DNA of 64,000 nucleotides from Pseudomonas sediminis (lineage in GTDB: Bacteria; Pseudomonadota; Gammaproteobacteria; Pseudomonadales; Pseudomonadaceae), in contig NZ_CP154631.1 in NCBI RefSeq assembly GCF_039555755.1, positions 2,232,001-2,296,000 on the forward strand, read 5' to 3'. Made by a program: the position numbers and the translations under genes. Position 1 is the first letter of the stretch; each line of letters opens with the position of its first letter. Shown in pieces: positions 41,884 through 50,374 of the stretch. The notes beneath the pieces are model-generated. The model was not told where the DNA came from. It did no database searches and saw only the letters and a list, made by a program, of their open reading frames with translations.

Positions 41884-42768
41884 TTAGCTGGACTGGCGCT
41901 GCAGTTTGCCACTGAACCAGGCGAATAGGCCGCGTTTGGCGGTCTGCGGCGTGCCGAAGCTTTCGGTGATGCGGTCGAGGATGATTGCCAGCAGCACCAC
42001 GGCCATGCCGCTCTCGAAGCCTAGACCGATGTCCAGTCGCTGGATACTTGCCAATACATCGTTACCCAGGCCACCGGCGCCGACCATCGAGGCGATGATC
42101 ACCATCGACAGGGCCATCATGATGGTCTGGTTGACCCCGGCCATGATCGACGGCATGGCATTGGGCAGTTGCACCTTGAACAGCAACTGGCGGCTGGTGC
42201 AGCCGAAGGATTGACCGGCCTCGACGATTTCCTTGTTCACCTGGCGGATACCCAGGCTGGTCAGGCGCACGGCTGGCGGCATGGCGAAGATCACCGTGGC
42301 GATGATGCCTGGTACGCGACCAAGGCCGAAGAGCATGGCAGCCGGGATCAGGTAGACGAACGCCGGCATGGTCTGCATGAAGTCGAGAATCGGCCGGATG
42401 ATGGTCGCCACGCGCTCGCTCTTGGCAGCCCAGATGCCTAGTGGGATCCCCAGCAGCAGGCTAATCAGGGTGGCAGAGAAGGTCAGGCCGAGGGTGACCA
42501 CGGTCTGATCCCAGAAACCGGTCATGACGATCAGGATGAAGGCCACGGCGGTGAAGATCGCGAAGCGTGCGCCGATGCGCCACAGGCCGAGAGCAACGAA
42601 GATGGCGATCAGCAACCAGGCTGGCGGCAGCATCAGCACCTTCTCGATGGCCTCGGAGAAGCCGGCGACCACGCTGCCAATGCTGTCGAAGGCACCGCTG
42701 TAGTTGTCCAGCAGGTGCTGGACGACGTCGTTGACCCAGCTACCCAGGTCGAGTTTCTTGTCACTCAT
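41884..42768 (-). CDS. cbcW: Permease of the Cbc quaternary-ammonium ABC transporter
   Basis: A 294-residue inner-membrane permease with about six helices. The EAA-like cytoplasmic loop is EAGQSFGCTSRQLLFKVQLPNAMPSIMAGVNQTIM (~180-215). GIWAAKSERVATIIRPILDFMQTMPAFVYLIP is conserved in ProW/OpuAB permeases. It overlaps cbcV by 8 bp (ATGAGTGA), so translation is coupled. It moves choline, betaine or carnitine depending on the binding protein. Confidence 0.92.
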   Translation of the reverse strand: MSDKKLDLGSWVNDVVQHLLDNYSGAFDSIGSVVAGFSEAIEKVLMLPPAWLLIAIFVALGLWRIGARFAIFTAVAFILIVMTGFWDQTVVTLGLTFSATLISLLLGIPLGIWAAKSERVATIIRPILDFMQTMPAFVYLIPAAMLFGLGRVPGIIATVIFAMPPAVRLTSLGIRQVNKEIVEAGQSFGCTSRQLLFKVQLPNAMPSIMAGVNQTIMMALSMVIIASMVGAGGLGNDVLASIQRLDIGLGFESGMAVVLLAIILDRITESFGTPQTAKRGLFAWFSGKLQRQSS

Positions 42769-43966
42769 TGGATTCCCCCTGCAGTCGGGTCAGCAGACGG
42801 CCCTTGCTGATGGCGCCGCAGTAATGGCCGTCGGCGTCCACCACCGGGATCGGACCTTCGTTGTCCACCAGACGGGTGATCACATCTTCCAGCGGCATGT
42901 CTTCGGGCACCGGCACGACCTGCTTGAGCGCATCCGCTTCGAGTGGTCGGGGTTCGTCGCCGTCGACCATCAGGGCGATCTTCTCCAGGCTGATGGAACC
43001 CTGGAAGTTGTTCTGTTCGTCGACGATGAAGGCGTAGTGCTTGTCCAGCGCCTGCAGCTCCTTGCAGATCTTCGCCGCGTCCGGCGCGCTGCCGTTGTAG
43101 ACGTAGGTCGGCACGCTGTCGGCCTTGAGCTGGCCGGCGGTGAGATAACGGCTGGTGTCGACGGTGTCGAAGAAGTTGCGCACGTACTCGTTGGCTGGCT
43201 TTTCGATCAGTTCCTGCGGGGTGCCTACCTGGATCAGCTTGCCGCCTTCCATGATGCCGATGCGGGTACCGATGCGCATGGCCTCTTCGATGTCGTGGGA
43301 GACGAAGATGATGGTACGGCGATGGGTCTTCTGCAGCTCCAGCAGCACGTCCTGCATTTCGCGGCGCTTGAGCGGGTCGAGGGCGGAGAAGGCCTCGTCC
43401 ATGATGATCATCGACGGGTTGACCGTCAGCGCACGGGCCAGGCCGACGCGCTGCTGCATGCCGCCGGAGAGTTCGTGCGGGTACTTTTGGGCGAAAGTGT
43501 CCAGGCCAACCTGCTTGAGCACTTCCATGGCGCGCTTTTCGCGCTCCTTGCGGCCGGTGCCGGCCACTTCCAGGCCGAAGGCGGCGTTGTCCAGCACGCT
43601 GCGCGAAGGCATCAGGGCGAATGACTGGAAGACCATGCTCATGTCGCGGCGGCGCAGGTCGATCAGTTGCGACTGCGGCAGCTTGGCCACGTTCTGGCCA
43701 TCGATGTAGACGTCACCGCCGCTGGGCTCGACCAGGCGGTTGATCAGACGGATCAGGGTGGATTTGCCAGAACCGGACAGGCCCATGAGCACGAAGATTT
43801 CGCCCTCTTCGACACTGAACGACACATCGCTGACGCCGATCACGGCGCCTTTCTCGGCCAGAATCCTCTCCTTGCTCCAGCCTTCCTTGAGCAGGTCGAT
43901 GGCTTCTTGTGGGTTAGGGCCGAAAACCTTGTACAGGTGTTCGACCACGATCTTTCCAGACTGCAT
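42761..43966 (-). CDS. cbcV: ATPase of the Cbc quaternary-ammonium ABC transporter
   Basis: A 401-residue ABC ATPase of the ProV/OpuAA class. Walker A GLSGSGKSTLIR (~61-72), signature LSGGMQQRVGLARAL (~165-179), Walker B MIIMDEAFSALDP (~185-197). The C-terminal ~130 residues form a pair of CBS-like domains (HYAFIVDEQNNFQG, PIPVVDADGHYCGAISKG), probably sensing ionic strength or nucleotides. ATG 43966; the longer open frame to 44275 is intergenic. First gene of the operon, preceded by a 974-bp gene-free stretch. Confidence 0.94.
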   Translation of the reverse strand: MQSGKIVVEHLYKVFGPNPQEAIDLLKEGWSKERILAEKGAVIGVSDVSFSVEEGEIFVLMGLSGSGKSTLIRLINRLVEPSGGDVYIDGQNVAKLPQSQLIDLRRRDMSMVFQSFALMPSRSVLDNAAFGLEVAGTGRKEREKRAMEVLKQVGLDTFAQKYPHELSGGMQQRVGLARALTVNPSMIIMDEAFSALDPLKRREMQDVLLELQKTHRRTIIFVSHDIEEAMRIGTRIGIMEGGKLIQVGTPQELIEKPANEYVRNFFDTVDTSRYLTAGQLKADSVPTYVYNGSAPDAAKICKELQALDKHYAFIVDEQNNFQGSISLEKIALMVDGDEPRPLEADALKQVVPVPEDMPLEDVITRLVDNEGPIPVVDADGHYCGAISKGRLLTRLQGESNE

Positions 43967-44572
43967 GGGACGTTTCCCCTTCAATCGGCATCCAGTTCGC
44001 GCTGGCACGGCTGGGTACGCATCGTCGAAGCGTAGAACAGCGGTGTCAGGCTTCTGATACCTGTTTGGGTGTTTGCTGGGTTTCGGGGCTGGCGAGCGCT
44101 TCGCTGCGGGCGTCGGATGTGGCGCTCGGGCACGCTGCAGCGGACGCGGCTGGTGGCAGAAACTGCCCACTGCGTCGTCGCAACCTGTTGATGAGTGACC
44201 ACTGTCTTGCCGTGCTGCAAACCGCTTTCCAAACCCTCTGGCAGTGTTTCGAAGCCCATTCCTTTGGGGTTTCATGCGTCGTCCTGGCGCATGCGTACAT
44301 CCGAAATTTCTTGTTGGGCTGGCGCCCTATCGATGGTGGGCCAGCGCTTATCTGTTCTTCGGTCCGGGGCGGTGGGCCCCAGTCTGCCGGTCCCCTCGGG
44401 AGGCGGCAGCGACGTCATCGGCTGACTCAACGATATAGTCTTGGGGTCTGCGCAATTATCGGTTTGCGACCCTGACGTGTTGGGCGACGACATGGCCCGT
44501 CACACCCCGTGTTTTCCATGTTTTCGCCGTTTTTCGGGCTCCTGAAAGCACTGCGTGATGCCGTTTTGAATA

Positions 44573-44600
44573 GCGCTCGATGTGAGCATCGAGAAGCGCT
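44573..44600. other. Stable hairpin in the cbcV upstream region
   Basis: CTCGATG (44576-44582) pairs with CATCGAG (44587-44593) around TGAG, extended by AGCG/GCGCT outside a two-base AA bulge. Function unknown. Confidence 0.6.
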
Positions 44601-44818
44601 TTCGAGAACGTGCTTTAAAAACCTTAACAGACTTTTTCGTCCCTTGGCCAAGGCTGAAAGCCGCGCCGGTGCTGGTTTTCAGCCCTTTAAGCGAGGCGCA
44701 GGCGGCGTAGCGCGGGGGCTGTGGCGATGTTGAAAAAAATTTACAGCCAGAGGTGGAGGCGTGCCGAAAAGCGTTGAAAAATCCAAAGGCGGCGCAATGT
44801 GACCGGTCGGTCATGGTT

Positions 44819-44840
44819 GGCCAGGCTTGCGAGCCTGGCC
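44819..44840. terminator. Hairpin 100 bp after the orphan binding-protein gene
   Basis: GGCCAGGCT (44819-44827) and AGCCTGGCC (44832-44840), 9-bp perfect arms with a TGCG loop. Position suits a terminator of the gene ending at 44941, but no T-run follows. Confidence 0.45.
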
Positions 44841-44940
44841 GTGATTCTCGACACGACAAGGGAGATCCCTTTCCAGCCATGAAGTGTTCTCTGTTTTCCG
44901 CCATTTTTATTGATTTTTCTCGGCTATTTCGTCGAATTTA

Positions 44941-45885
44941 TCAGTCATTTTTCGCTAGCGATACGTCGAATACCTTGCTGATGGGGCCGCCTTGATAGCG
45001 AGTCACACCTTCCAGCCAGGACGCAACCATCTGCGGGTTGTCTTCGATCCACTGCTTGGCCACGCGGCGGCGATTGGTATTGCCTTCCAGCACGGCGCTC
45101 ATCAAATGGTTTTCTGCGGCGATGGTGAAGGTCATGTTGCGAAACAGCTTGGCCAGATTGGGACACTGCTGGCTGAAGCCGCCGCGTGCCACCGTGTTGA
45201 CCTGCGCTGCACCGTAATTGGGGCCGAAATAATCATCGCCACCGGCCAGATAGCTCATCTTCAGACGCTCGTTCATCGGGTGCGGTTCCCAGCCCAGAAA
45301 AACTGCCCATTTGCCCAGGCGCTGAGCGCGTTCGACGTGGTTGAGCATGCCGCTTTCGCTGGACTCCACCAGGGTGAATCCCTGCAAGCCGAATACGTTG
45401 TCGCGGATCATGCCTTTGACCATCTCGTTGCCTTCGTTGCCGGGCTCGATGCCGAAGATCTGCCCGTTGAGCTCGTCCTTGAAACGATGGATGTCGGCGA
45501 AGTCCTTGAGCCCCGCTTCATAACCTGGTGCCAGCACTGCCAGGGTGTAGCGCACCGTGGGCAGGTTGGTGTGCAGTTTTTCGATCTTGCCGCTGTCCAA
45601 GTGCGGCTGTACCTGCTCGCTCTGTGCCGGCATCCAGTTGCCAAGGAACACGTCCAGCTGGCCTTCGGACAATCCACGATAGGTATCGGGCAGTGACATG
45701 CGGCGGATCTGCGTGCGATAGCCGATCTCGCCCAGTATCAGGCGAGCCACGGCGGTGGTCATGGTGATGTCGGTCCAGCCTACATCGCTGAGGCGTACCA
45801 GCTCGCAGCGCTCGGATTCCGCGGCGTACAAGGTGGTGGATGAGGTGAGGGCGATCACGAGCAGCCAGCGAGCAAATCTGTTCAT
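44941..45885 (-). CDS. Orphan quaternary-ammonium-type ABC binding protein
   Basis: A 314-residue periplasmic binding protein (Sec signal ending TTLYAAESERC) of the same ChoX/CaiX class as those at 40908 and 57685. Box segments: SDVGWTDITMTTAVA (~32), FLGNWMPAQSEQ (~77), FLGWEPHPMN (~190), GGDDYFGPNYGAA. The residue before the second box Trp is Asn here but Tyr in cbcX and caiX, which suggests a different ligand or affinity. It stands alone between two gene-free regions, so it presumably docks to CbcVW. A carnitine- or choline-binding paralogue is the best guess. Confidence 0.8.
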   Translation of the reverse strand: MNRFARWLLVIALTSSTTLYAAESERCELVRLSDVGWTDITMTTAVARLILGEIGYRTQIRRMSLPDTYRGLSEGQLDVFLGNWMPAQSEQVQPHLDSGKIEKLHTNLPTVRYTLAVLAPGYEAGLKDFADIHRFKDELNGQIFGIEPGNEGNEMVKGMIRDNVFGLQGFTLVESSESGMLNHVERAQRLGKWAVFLGWEPHPMNERLKMSYLAGGDDYFGPNYGAAQVNTVARGGFSQQCPNLAKLFRNMTFTIAAENHLMSAVLEGNTNRRRVAKQWIEDNPQMVASWLEGVTRYQGGPISKVFDVSLAKND

Positions 45886-46577
45886 GGGGTGTGCCTCTGT
45901 TCGGGCGGCTGAAGCCGCTGGAAGATTCCTGGAGCGGACGATTGGCTATTTCACAGCAAGAGGTGGGCCGCCCCCTGGGCGAGAAGCGACACTGGCATGC
46001 CGAGAAAAGACCCCGATACGGCTGCTCGCTGCGGCGTGATTGAATATGTACGAGTCGGTTGGAGATCTGGACGTGCTGACGAAAGTTGGATCATCGCGAA
46101 CCTGTTGCGGATTCGTCAGGTCGCTTGTCTCTATCAGGTCTGGCGGCTGGTGCATCGGCGAGCGTTGACCTGTGCTGGTGCAGTGATTCTGGCTAGGCCA
46201 CCGCTTCGCGAGATTTTGGTGCGACGCGTGCGGTCATCGACTCCATCGGTCGTGACCGATCGGTCGCTGCTGTTACCGTCCGTCCGTTACTGGTAATCAG
46301 GGCAGCCGTAGCAGGCCACTCAATCCGTGCTACCGAAATGCTCAAAGCCTTGCGGCAAGAGGCTTTGAGAGCGTTTCGCAAGCTCTTGGATTCGCGTCAA
46401 GAAGCCCGTCTGGCGCGCCACGCATGGAAGGCTCTGTTTTTATTGAACGCTTGATCAATTTAGGCATGACCTTTGCGTAGAGATGCATAGCCACCGGGTT
46501 TTCAGACCTGGCCAGGATAAAACAGAGGCCCACTTCAATTGGGCTCACACCGTGCTTAGCGTGAGAGGGTTCCATCA
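45886..46577. other. 692-bp gene-free region upstream of gbdR
   Basis: Divergent upstream region of the orphan binding-protein gene and gbdR. It contains a 16-bp dyad ATCGGTC-GT-GACCGAT at 46245-46260, a BetI-like motif at 46442-46459 and a small GCCCA/TGGGC hairpin at 46528-46544 in the gbdR leader. No gene was found. Confidence 0.6.
46442..46459. promoter_or_regulatory. BetI-like motif upstream of gbdR
   Basis: ATTGAACGCTTGATCAAT has the same ATTGAACG start and ATCAAT end as the betB site, but with 8 instead of 4 bases between the ATTGA/TCAAT half-sites. Binding is therefore uncertain. Confidence 0.35.
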
Positions 46578-47672
46578 ATGTCGCAGTTCAGCCAAGGGGC
46601 GCATCCCCAGAACCGTGTCGCCCAGTCCATCGGCTTCCTGCTCCTGGACAACTTCACCCTGATTTCTCTCGCTTCGGCGGTAGAGCCCCTGCGCATGGCC
46701 AACCAGCTTTCCGGCAAGGAACTGTTTCGCTGGCATACCCTGACTCATGATGGCCTGCCGGTCTGCGCCAGCGATGGCTTGCAGATCACCCCGGACGCGG
46801 CCATGCAAAGCGCGCCGGCGCTGGATGCGGTGATCGTCTGTGGTGGCGTGGATATTCAACACAGCGTCAAGCGTGAACATGTCAGCTGGCTGCAACTGCA
46901 GGCGCGCCAGGGGCGCCTGCTTGGTGCTGTGTGCACCGGCAGTTGGGCGCTGGCCAAGGCCGGTCTGCTCGACGGCTACGATTGCAGCGTGCATTGGGAG
47001 TGCCTGGCCTCGATGCAGGAAGCCTTCCCGCGTGCGGCCATCACCACTCGCCTGTTTTCCATCGACCGCAATCGCCACACCTCCTCTGGCGGTACCGCGC
47101 CGATGGACATGATGCTGCACCTGATCGGTCAGCAGCATGGCCGCGAGCTGGCAGCCGGCATCTCCGAAATGTTCATCTACGAACGTATTCGTAACGAGCA
47201 GGATCACCAGCGTGTACCGCTCAAGCACATGCTTGGCAGCAACCAGCCGAAGTTGCAGGAAATCGTCGCACTGATGGAGGCGAATCTTGAGGAGCCGATC
47301 GATCTCGACGAGCTGGCCTGCTTCGTCGACATCTCCCGTCGTCAACTCGAGCGCCTGTTCCAGAAGTATTTGCACTGCTCGCCGTCGCGTTACTACCTCA
47401 AGCTGCGGCTGATCCGTGCGCGCCAGTTGCTCAAGCAGACCAGCATGTCGATCATCGAAGTGGCCTCGGTTTGCGGCTTCGTCTCCACCCCGCATTTCTC
47501 CAAGTGCTACCGCGAGTACTTCGGTATTCCGCCACGCGACGAGCGCGCTGGTCAGCAGGGTAACAACCTGGTGGTGCTGTTGCCGATCCCTGAGCAGCAA
47601 GCTCATTCCGGTGCCATGTTGGCGCTCAACCGTGCCCAGGGCGAGTCGACTTTCGCCAGCGTACGTATTTAG
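46578..47672 (+). CDS. gbdR: AraC/GlxA-family betaine regulator GbdR
   Basis: A 364-residue activator of glycine betaine and dimethylglycine catabolism. N-terminal class-I amidotransferase-like domain (~15-200: SIGFLLLDNFTLISLASAVEP, CGGVDIQHSV, TGSWALAKAGLLDG), in which the usual nucleophile region is non-catalytic. C-terminal AraC HTH (~235-340: LDELACFVDISRRQLERLFQKYL ... VASVCGFVSTPHFSKCYREYFGIPP). It fits GbdR by sequence and by position next to cbcVWX and dgc. In P. aeruginosa GbdR activates gbcAB, dgcAB, cbc and plcH in response to betaine and DMG. Confidence 0.92.
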   Translation: MSQFSQGAHPQNRVAQSIGFLLLDNFTLISLASAVEPLRMANQLSGKELFRWHTLTHDGLPVCASDGLQITPDAAMQSAPALDAVIVCGGVDIQHSVKREHVSWLQLQARQGRLLGAVCTGSWALAKAGLLDGYDCSVHWECLASMQEAFPRAAITTRLFSIDRNRHTSSGGTAPMDMMLHLIGQQHGRELAAGISEMFIYERIRNEQDHQRVPLKHMLGSNQPKLQEIVALMEANLEEPIDLDELACFVDISRRQLERLFQKYLHCSPSRYYLKLRLIRARQLLKQTSMSIIEVASVCGFVSTPHFSKCYREYFGIPPRDERAGQQGNNLVVLLPIPEQQAHSGAMLALNRAQGESTFASVRI

Positions 47673-47681
47673 GTCGAGCTG

Positions 47682-47720
47682 CAATGAAAGCGGGGCGCCA
47701 GTGGCGCCCCGTTTTCATTG
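47682..47720. terminator. Bidirectional terminator after gbdR
   Basis: CAATGAAAGCGGGGCGCC (47682-47699) and GGCGCCCCGTTTTCATTG (47703-47720) are inverted with one mismatch. A-rich and T-rich flanks let it stop both gbdR and the converging dgc operon. Confidence 0.9.
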
Positions 47721-47745
47721 TGTCGTTGCTGTAGGGCGTCCGTCC

Positions 47746-47766
47746 GTAGGGTGTGCCATGCGCACC
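47746..47766. repeat. GTAGGGTGCGC palindrome (copy 3)
   Basis: GTAGGGTGTGCCATGCGC then ACC, one base different from copy 1; between the gbdR terminator and the 3' end of the 83-aa gene. Confidence 0.8.
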
Positions 47767-47774
47767 GAGGAATA

Positions 47775-48026
47775 TCAAGCCGGCTTGGGCACCAGCGCTG
47801 GCAGTAGGTGCTTGCTGATGGCTTCGCGCACGTTGGGCAGCAGGGTGGCGCTGCCGCCGAGCAACTCCTCCACCAGATGACGCAAGGCCACGGCGCGTTC
47901 GGCGCTGAGGCCGCTGACGGCCAGCTCGCAAGCCTGCTCGGGCGTGACGCCTGCTGGAATGCTTAGGCCCAACGCGATCAGGCGTTCACGGAAGTCTTCC
48001 TGGTCGATCAGATCGGCATGCATCAT
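47775..48026 (-). CDS. Hypothetical 83-residue protein at the end of the dgc operon
   Basis: A small acidic, helical cytoplasmic protein starting MMHADLIDQEDFRERLIALG, with GVTPEQACELAVSGLSAERAVALRHLVEELLGG in the middle and a KHLLPALVPKP tail. No motif, signal or membrane segment; I do not recognise a family. AGGAG lies 8 nt before the first ATG at 48026. It is the last gene in the direction of the dgc operon, separated from etfB by MITE-like copy C, so it may be read by the same transcript. Confidence 0.65.
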   Translation of the reverse strand: MMHADLIDQEDFRERLIALGLSIPAGVTPEQACELAVSGLSAERAVALRHLVEELLGGSATLLPNVREAISKHLLPALVPKPA

Positions 48027-48047
48027 GGTCGTGGCTCCTTGTGGAAA

Positions 48048-48234
48048 AGCAGGCGTTTAAAAACGTAGGCGAGGCAGCCAGTGCAATACCGATGGCGGCC
48101 CCGCAAAAACAGGCGAAAAACGGCCGGGGTCGCGACCGACTTTACGACTTGTAAATGAGCATTTGACCGGGCTGGCGTTCCAGCCTGTTTTTAACGCCGC
48201 AATGGCAACGCAGGTAGTTTTTAAACTGCCTGCT
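48048..48234. repeat. MITE-like element (C), inverted relative to copy A
   Basis: 187 bp with terminal inverted repeats AGCAGGCGTTTAAAAAC (left) and, read from the right on the minus strand, AGCAGGCAGTTTAAAAAC. The body shares GCAATACCGATGGCGGCC, ACTTTACGA, TGTAAATGAGCAT and GACCGGGCTGGCGTTCCAGC with the reverse complement of copy A. The right end overlaps the etfB stop codon TAG (48235-48233). It lies between etfB and the 83-aa gene. Confidence 0.85.
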
Positions 48235-49006
48235 AGCGCAGGACGCCTTCTTCGATCAGTAGCTTGAAGATAGCCTCTGCTCCTTCCTGTGGCGAGACAT
48301 CCTTGAGGATCTGGCCGCCGCCACCACTGGCTTTGGCTGTAGCTGCCTTCATCCGTTCCGCGCCGGTCTTGGCCTTGATCACCTTGAGACGCTTGGGCCG
48401 CGGCTTGGCCGGCTGCAGACTGGCCTCGGCCAGCAGCGTGTCATCCACCACCGTCACTTCATGTGCTTCGATCTGTCCGCGTCGTGCCGGGCCAAAGGCG
48501 CTCTGGCGAGCGACGGGGGCGGCGTTGTCGACGCTGGCCACGCACGGCAAGCGCACCTTCAGGCGACGCCGCTGGCCACGTGGCAGTGCTTGCAGCACCT
48601 GGGCTACGCCGTTCTCGACCTTCTCCACTTCGGCCAGGCCAACGACCATCGGCCAGCCCAGCCGCTCGGCGAGCAGGAACGGCAGCATGCCCGAGCCTTC
48701 GCCGGTTTCCGCCTGGCTGCCGGTGAGCACGAGCTGCGTGCGGCTGCCTTGCAGGTAGTCGACCAGCAGCGGCAAGGCGTCGGCGCCTTCGGGCTGCTCC
48801 AGCACGTCGAGCTGTTCCAATCCCATGCCCAGGTAGCCGCGCAGGGCTTCGGCCTGGGGATCGCCAGCGTGCAACAGCTGCAGATTCTGTCCGGCCAGAC
48901 GCAGGCCGAGCTCCACCGCGCGGGCGTCCTGCTCGGCACGCCGTGGGCGAGCGGAGGTCGGGTGAGCGCCGACCGAGACCAGGGCGACGATATTCAGATC
49001 AGTCAT
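48233..49006 (-). CDS. etfB: Electron transfer flavoprotein beta-like subunit of the DMG pathway
   Basis: A 257-residue ETF beta-type protein. LNIVALVSVGAHPTSARPRRAEQDARAVELGLRLAG is the N-terminal domain, TGSQAETGEGSGMLPFLLAERLGWP (~105-129) the nucleotide-binding core, and RRLKVRLPCVASVD a family strand. The C-terminus is Lys/Ala-rich (RPKRLKVIKAKTGAERMK). With EtfA it should carry electrons from DgcA/DgcB to the quinone pool. ATG 49006 has GAGG upstream. A REP palindrome separates it from etfA. Confidence 0.85.
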   Translation of the reverse strand: MTDLNIVALVSVGAHPTSARPRRAEQDARAVELGLRLAGQNLQLLHAGDPQAEALRGYLGMGLEQLDVLEQPEGADALPLLVDYLQGSRTQLVLTGSQAETGEGSGMLPFLLAERLGWPMVVGLAEVEKVENGVAQVLQALPRGQRRRLKVRLPCVASVDNAAPVARQSAFGPARRGQIEAHEVTVVDDTLLAEASLQPAKPRPKRLKVIKAKTGAERMKAATAKASGGGGQILKDVSPQEGAEAIFKLLIEEGVLR

Positions 49007-49023
49007 GGTGGCAACCTCGAACC

Positions 49024-49088
49024 GTGGTAGCGGCTCTAGCCGCGATCTGGCCAAGCACGCAATCTGTCGCGGCTGAAGCCCCTCCCAC
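49024..49088. repeat. REP-type inverted pair between etfA and etfB
   Basis: GTGGTAGCGGCTCTAGCCGC at 49024 and its imperfect inverted partner TCGCGGCTGAAGCCCCTCCC ending at 49087 with a final AC. This is the common Pseudomonas REP type. Confidence 0.7.
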
Positions 49089-49107
49089 GAGGGAGCATTC
49101 GTGAGAG

Positions 49108-50337
49108 TTAGGCCGCATCACGTTTTCCTTCCTGGCGCCAGGCCGCGACGCGCTCCATCAGCGCTGCGAGGATCGCTGCCGAGTCACCGATCACCGAGAG
49201 GTCGGCACGTTTGATCATGTCGCAGCCGGGGTCCATGTTCACTGCCACCACCTTGTCGCAGGCACCGATGCCCTGCAGGTGCTGGATGGCGCCGGAAATA
49301 CCGACAGCCAGGTAGACGCGAGCGGTGACCCAGGTGCCGGTGGCGCCGACCTGACGGTTGCGCGGCATGAAGCCATCGTCGACCGCCACGCGCGAGGCAC
49401 CTTCGGTGGCGCCGAGAGTGATGGCGGCCTGATGGAACAGCTTCCAGTCCTTCACGCCGTTGCCGCCGGAGAGGATGAATTCGGCCTCGGCCATGGGAAT
49501 TTGTGCCGGGTCTACGGCTACCGGGCCGAGATCTTCGACGCGCGGCAGGCTGTGCGCGACTTTTTCAGCCAGCTCCAGCGAGCGGACTTCATGGCGGGTG
49601 TCGCTGACCGGCTCGGCGCATTCGGCGGCGGCCAGGATCAACCGTGGCAGCGCGCGCTGGATATCCTGCTGGCCACTGCCGGCACGGCCGATGGCCTGCT
49701 CGCCGGCGACCTGCCAGACGCGCGTTGCAGGACGCTCACCGAGCTTGGCAGCTAGGCGCCGACCCAGTTCGCCGCCACCGGTGCGGCTGTCGGGCAGCAG
49801 CCAGTGGCGCGGCGCCAATTGGCTCTCCACGGCGCTCAGCGCCAGTACGCGGGCTTCTGGGGCGTAGCCGTCGAAAGCGTCGCCCTGGACGCGCAGTAGA
49901 CGGTCGACGCCGGCTGTGTCGAAGGCGCCTTCCTTGTCTTCGCCGAAGATCACGGCGACTACGGCACCTCTATCGCCGGCCAGCTTGCGCGCCAGGCCGA
50001 GCAGATCCTTGTCATGGCTGGACAGACGCCCGCCGACCATGTCCGGTACCACGCAGATATGGAATGCCGGTTGCTCGACGACGTGCAGCGGTAGTTGCAC
50101 CTCGACGCTGGCGCTGCTGCGTTTGCCGGCAGTGCCCTGCTGGGCGCCGCTGCGGTCGATGCGCTTGAGCCCGGCCGGGCCGACGAAACCGGCGGCAATG
50201 ACGTGCGGGTTCTTGCGGATGATGCCATTGGGGCCCATCCAGCTGGTTTCGGCCTTCTGCATCGAGGCATGCAGTGGATGCAGGCGGTTGCGGGCGATCC
50301 ACTCGGCGCGTGGGTCGCGGCGGATTATGTCGCTCAT
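49108..50337 (-). CDS. etfA: Electron transfer flavoprotein alpha-like subunit of the DMG pathway
   Basis: A 409-residue ETF alpha-type protein with an extension of about 90 residues before the usual ETF domain (which begins near HICVVPDMVGGRL). FAD-binding C-terminal half: LGATEGASRVAVDDG (~300), RQVGATGTWV, LAVGISGAIQHLQGI (~345), VVAVNMDPGCDMIKRADLSVIGD (~365). Start ATG 50337 with GGAGG upstream. It follows dgcB with 37 bp between. It receives electrons from dimethylglycine oxidation. Confidence 0.88.
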   Translation of the reverse strand: MSDIIRRDPRAEWIARNRLHPLHASMQKAETSWMGPNGIIRKNPHVIAAGFVGPAGLKRIDRSGAQQGTAGKRSSASVEVQLPLHVVEQPAFHICVVPDMVGGRLSSHDKDLLGLARKLAGDRGAVVAVIFGEDKEGAFDTAGVDRLLRVQGDAFDGYAPEARVLALSAVESQLAPRHWLLPDSRTGGGELGRRLAAKLGERPATRVWQVAGEQAIGRAGSGQQDIQRALPRLILAAAECAEPVSDTRHEVRSLELAEKVAHSLPRVEDLGPVAVDPAQIPMAEAEFILSGGNGVKDWKLFHQAAITLGATEGASRVAVDDGFMPRNRQVGATGTWVTARVYLAVGISGAIQHLQGIGACDKVVAVNMDPGCDMIKRADLSVIGDSAAILAALMERVAAWRQEGKRDAA

Positions 50338-50374
50338 GCCTGGGCCTCCTGGATGCGCTGGGATTGTTGTTTCA

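Larger units (their letters stand above)
43967..44940. other. Gene-free 974-bp region between cbcV and the orphan binding-protein gene
   Basis: No convincing gene. Codon patterns are poor and several open frames overlap with different directions. It must hold the cbcVWX promoter. Two strong hairpins were seen: AGCG-CTCGATG with CATCGAG-AA-GCGCT around 44573-44600, and GGCCAGGCT/AGCCTGGCC at 44819-44840. Direct GCGAC repeats around 44455-44485 could be regulator half-sites. A small RNA cannot be excluded. Confidence 0.6.

Noticed and set aside
44050..44930. Several 60-136 codon open frames in the cbcV upstream region
   Set aside because: They overlap in several frames, lack ribosome sites and give atypical Arg/Ser-rich products.
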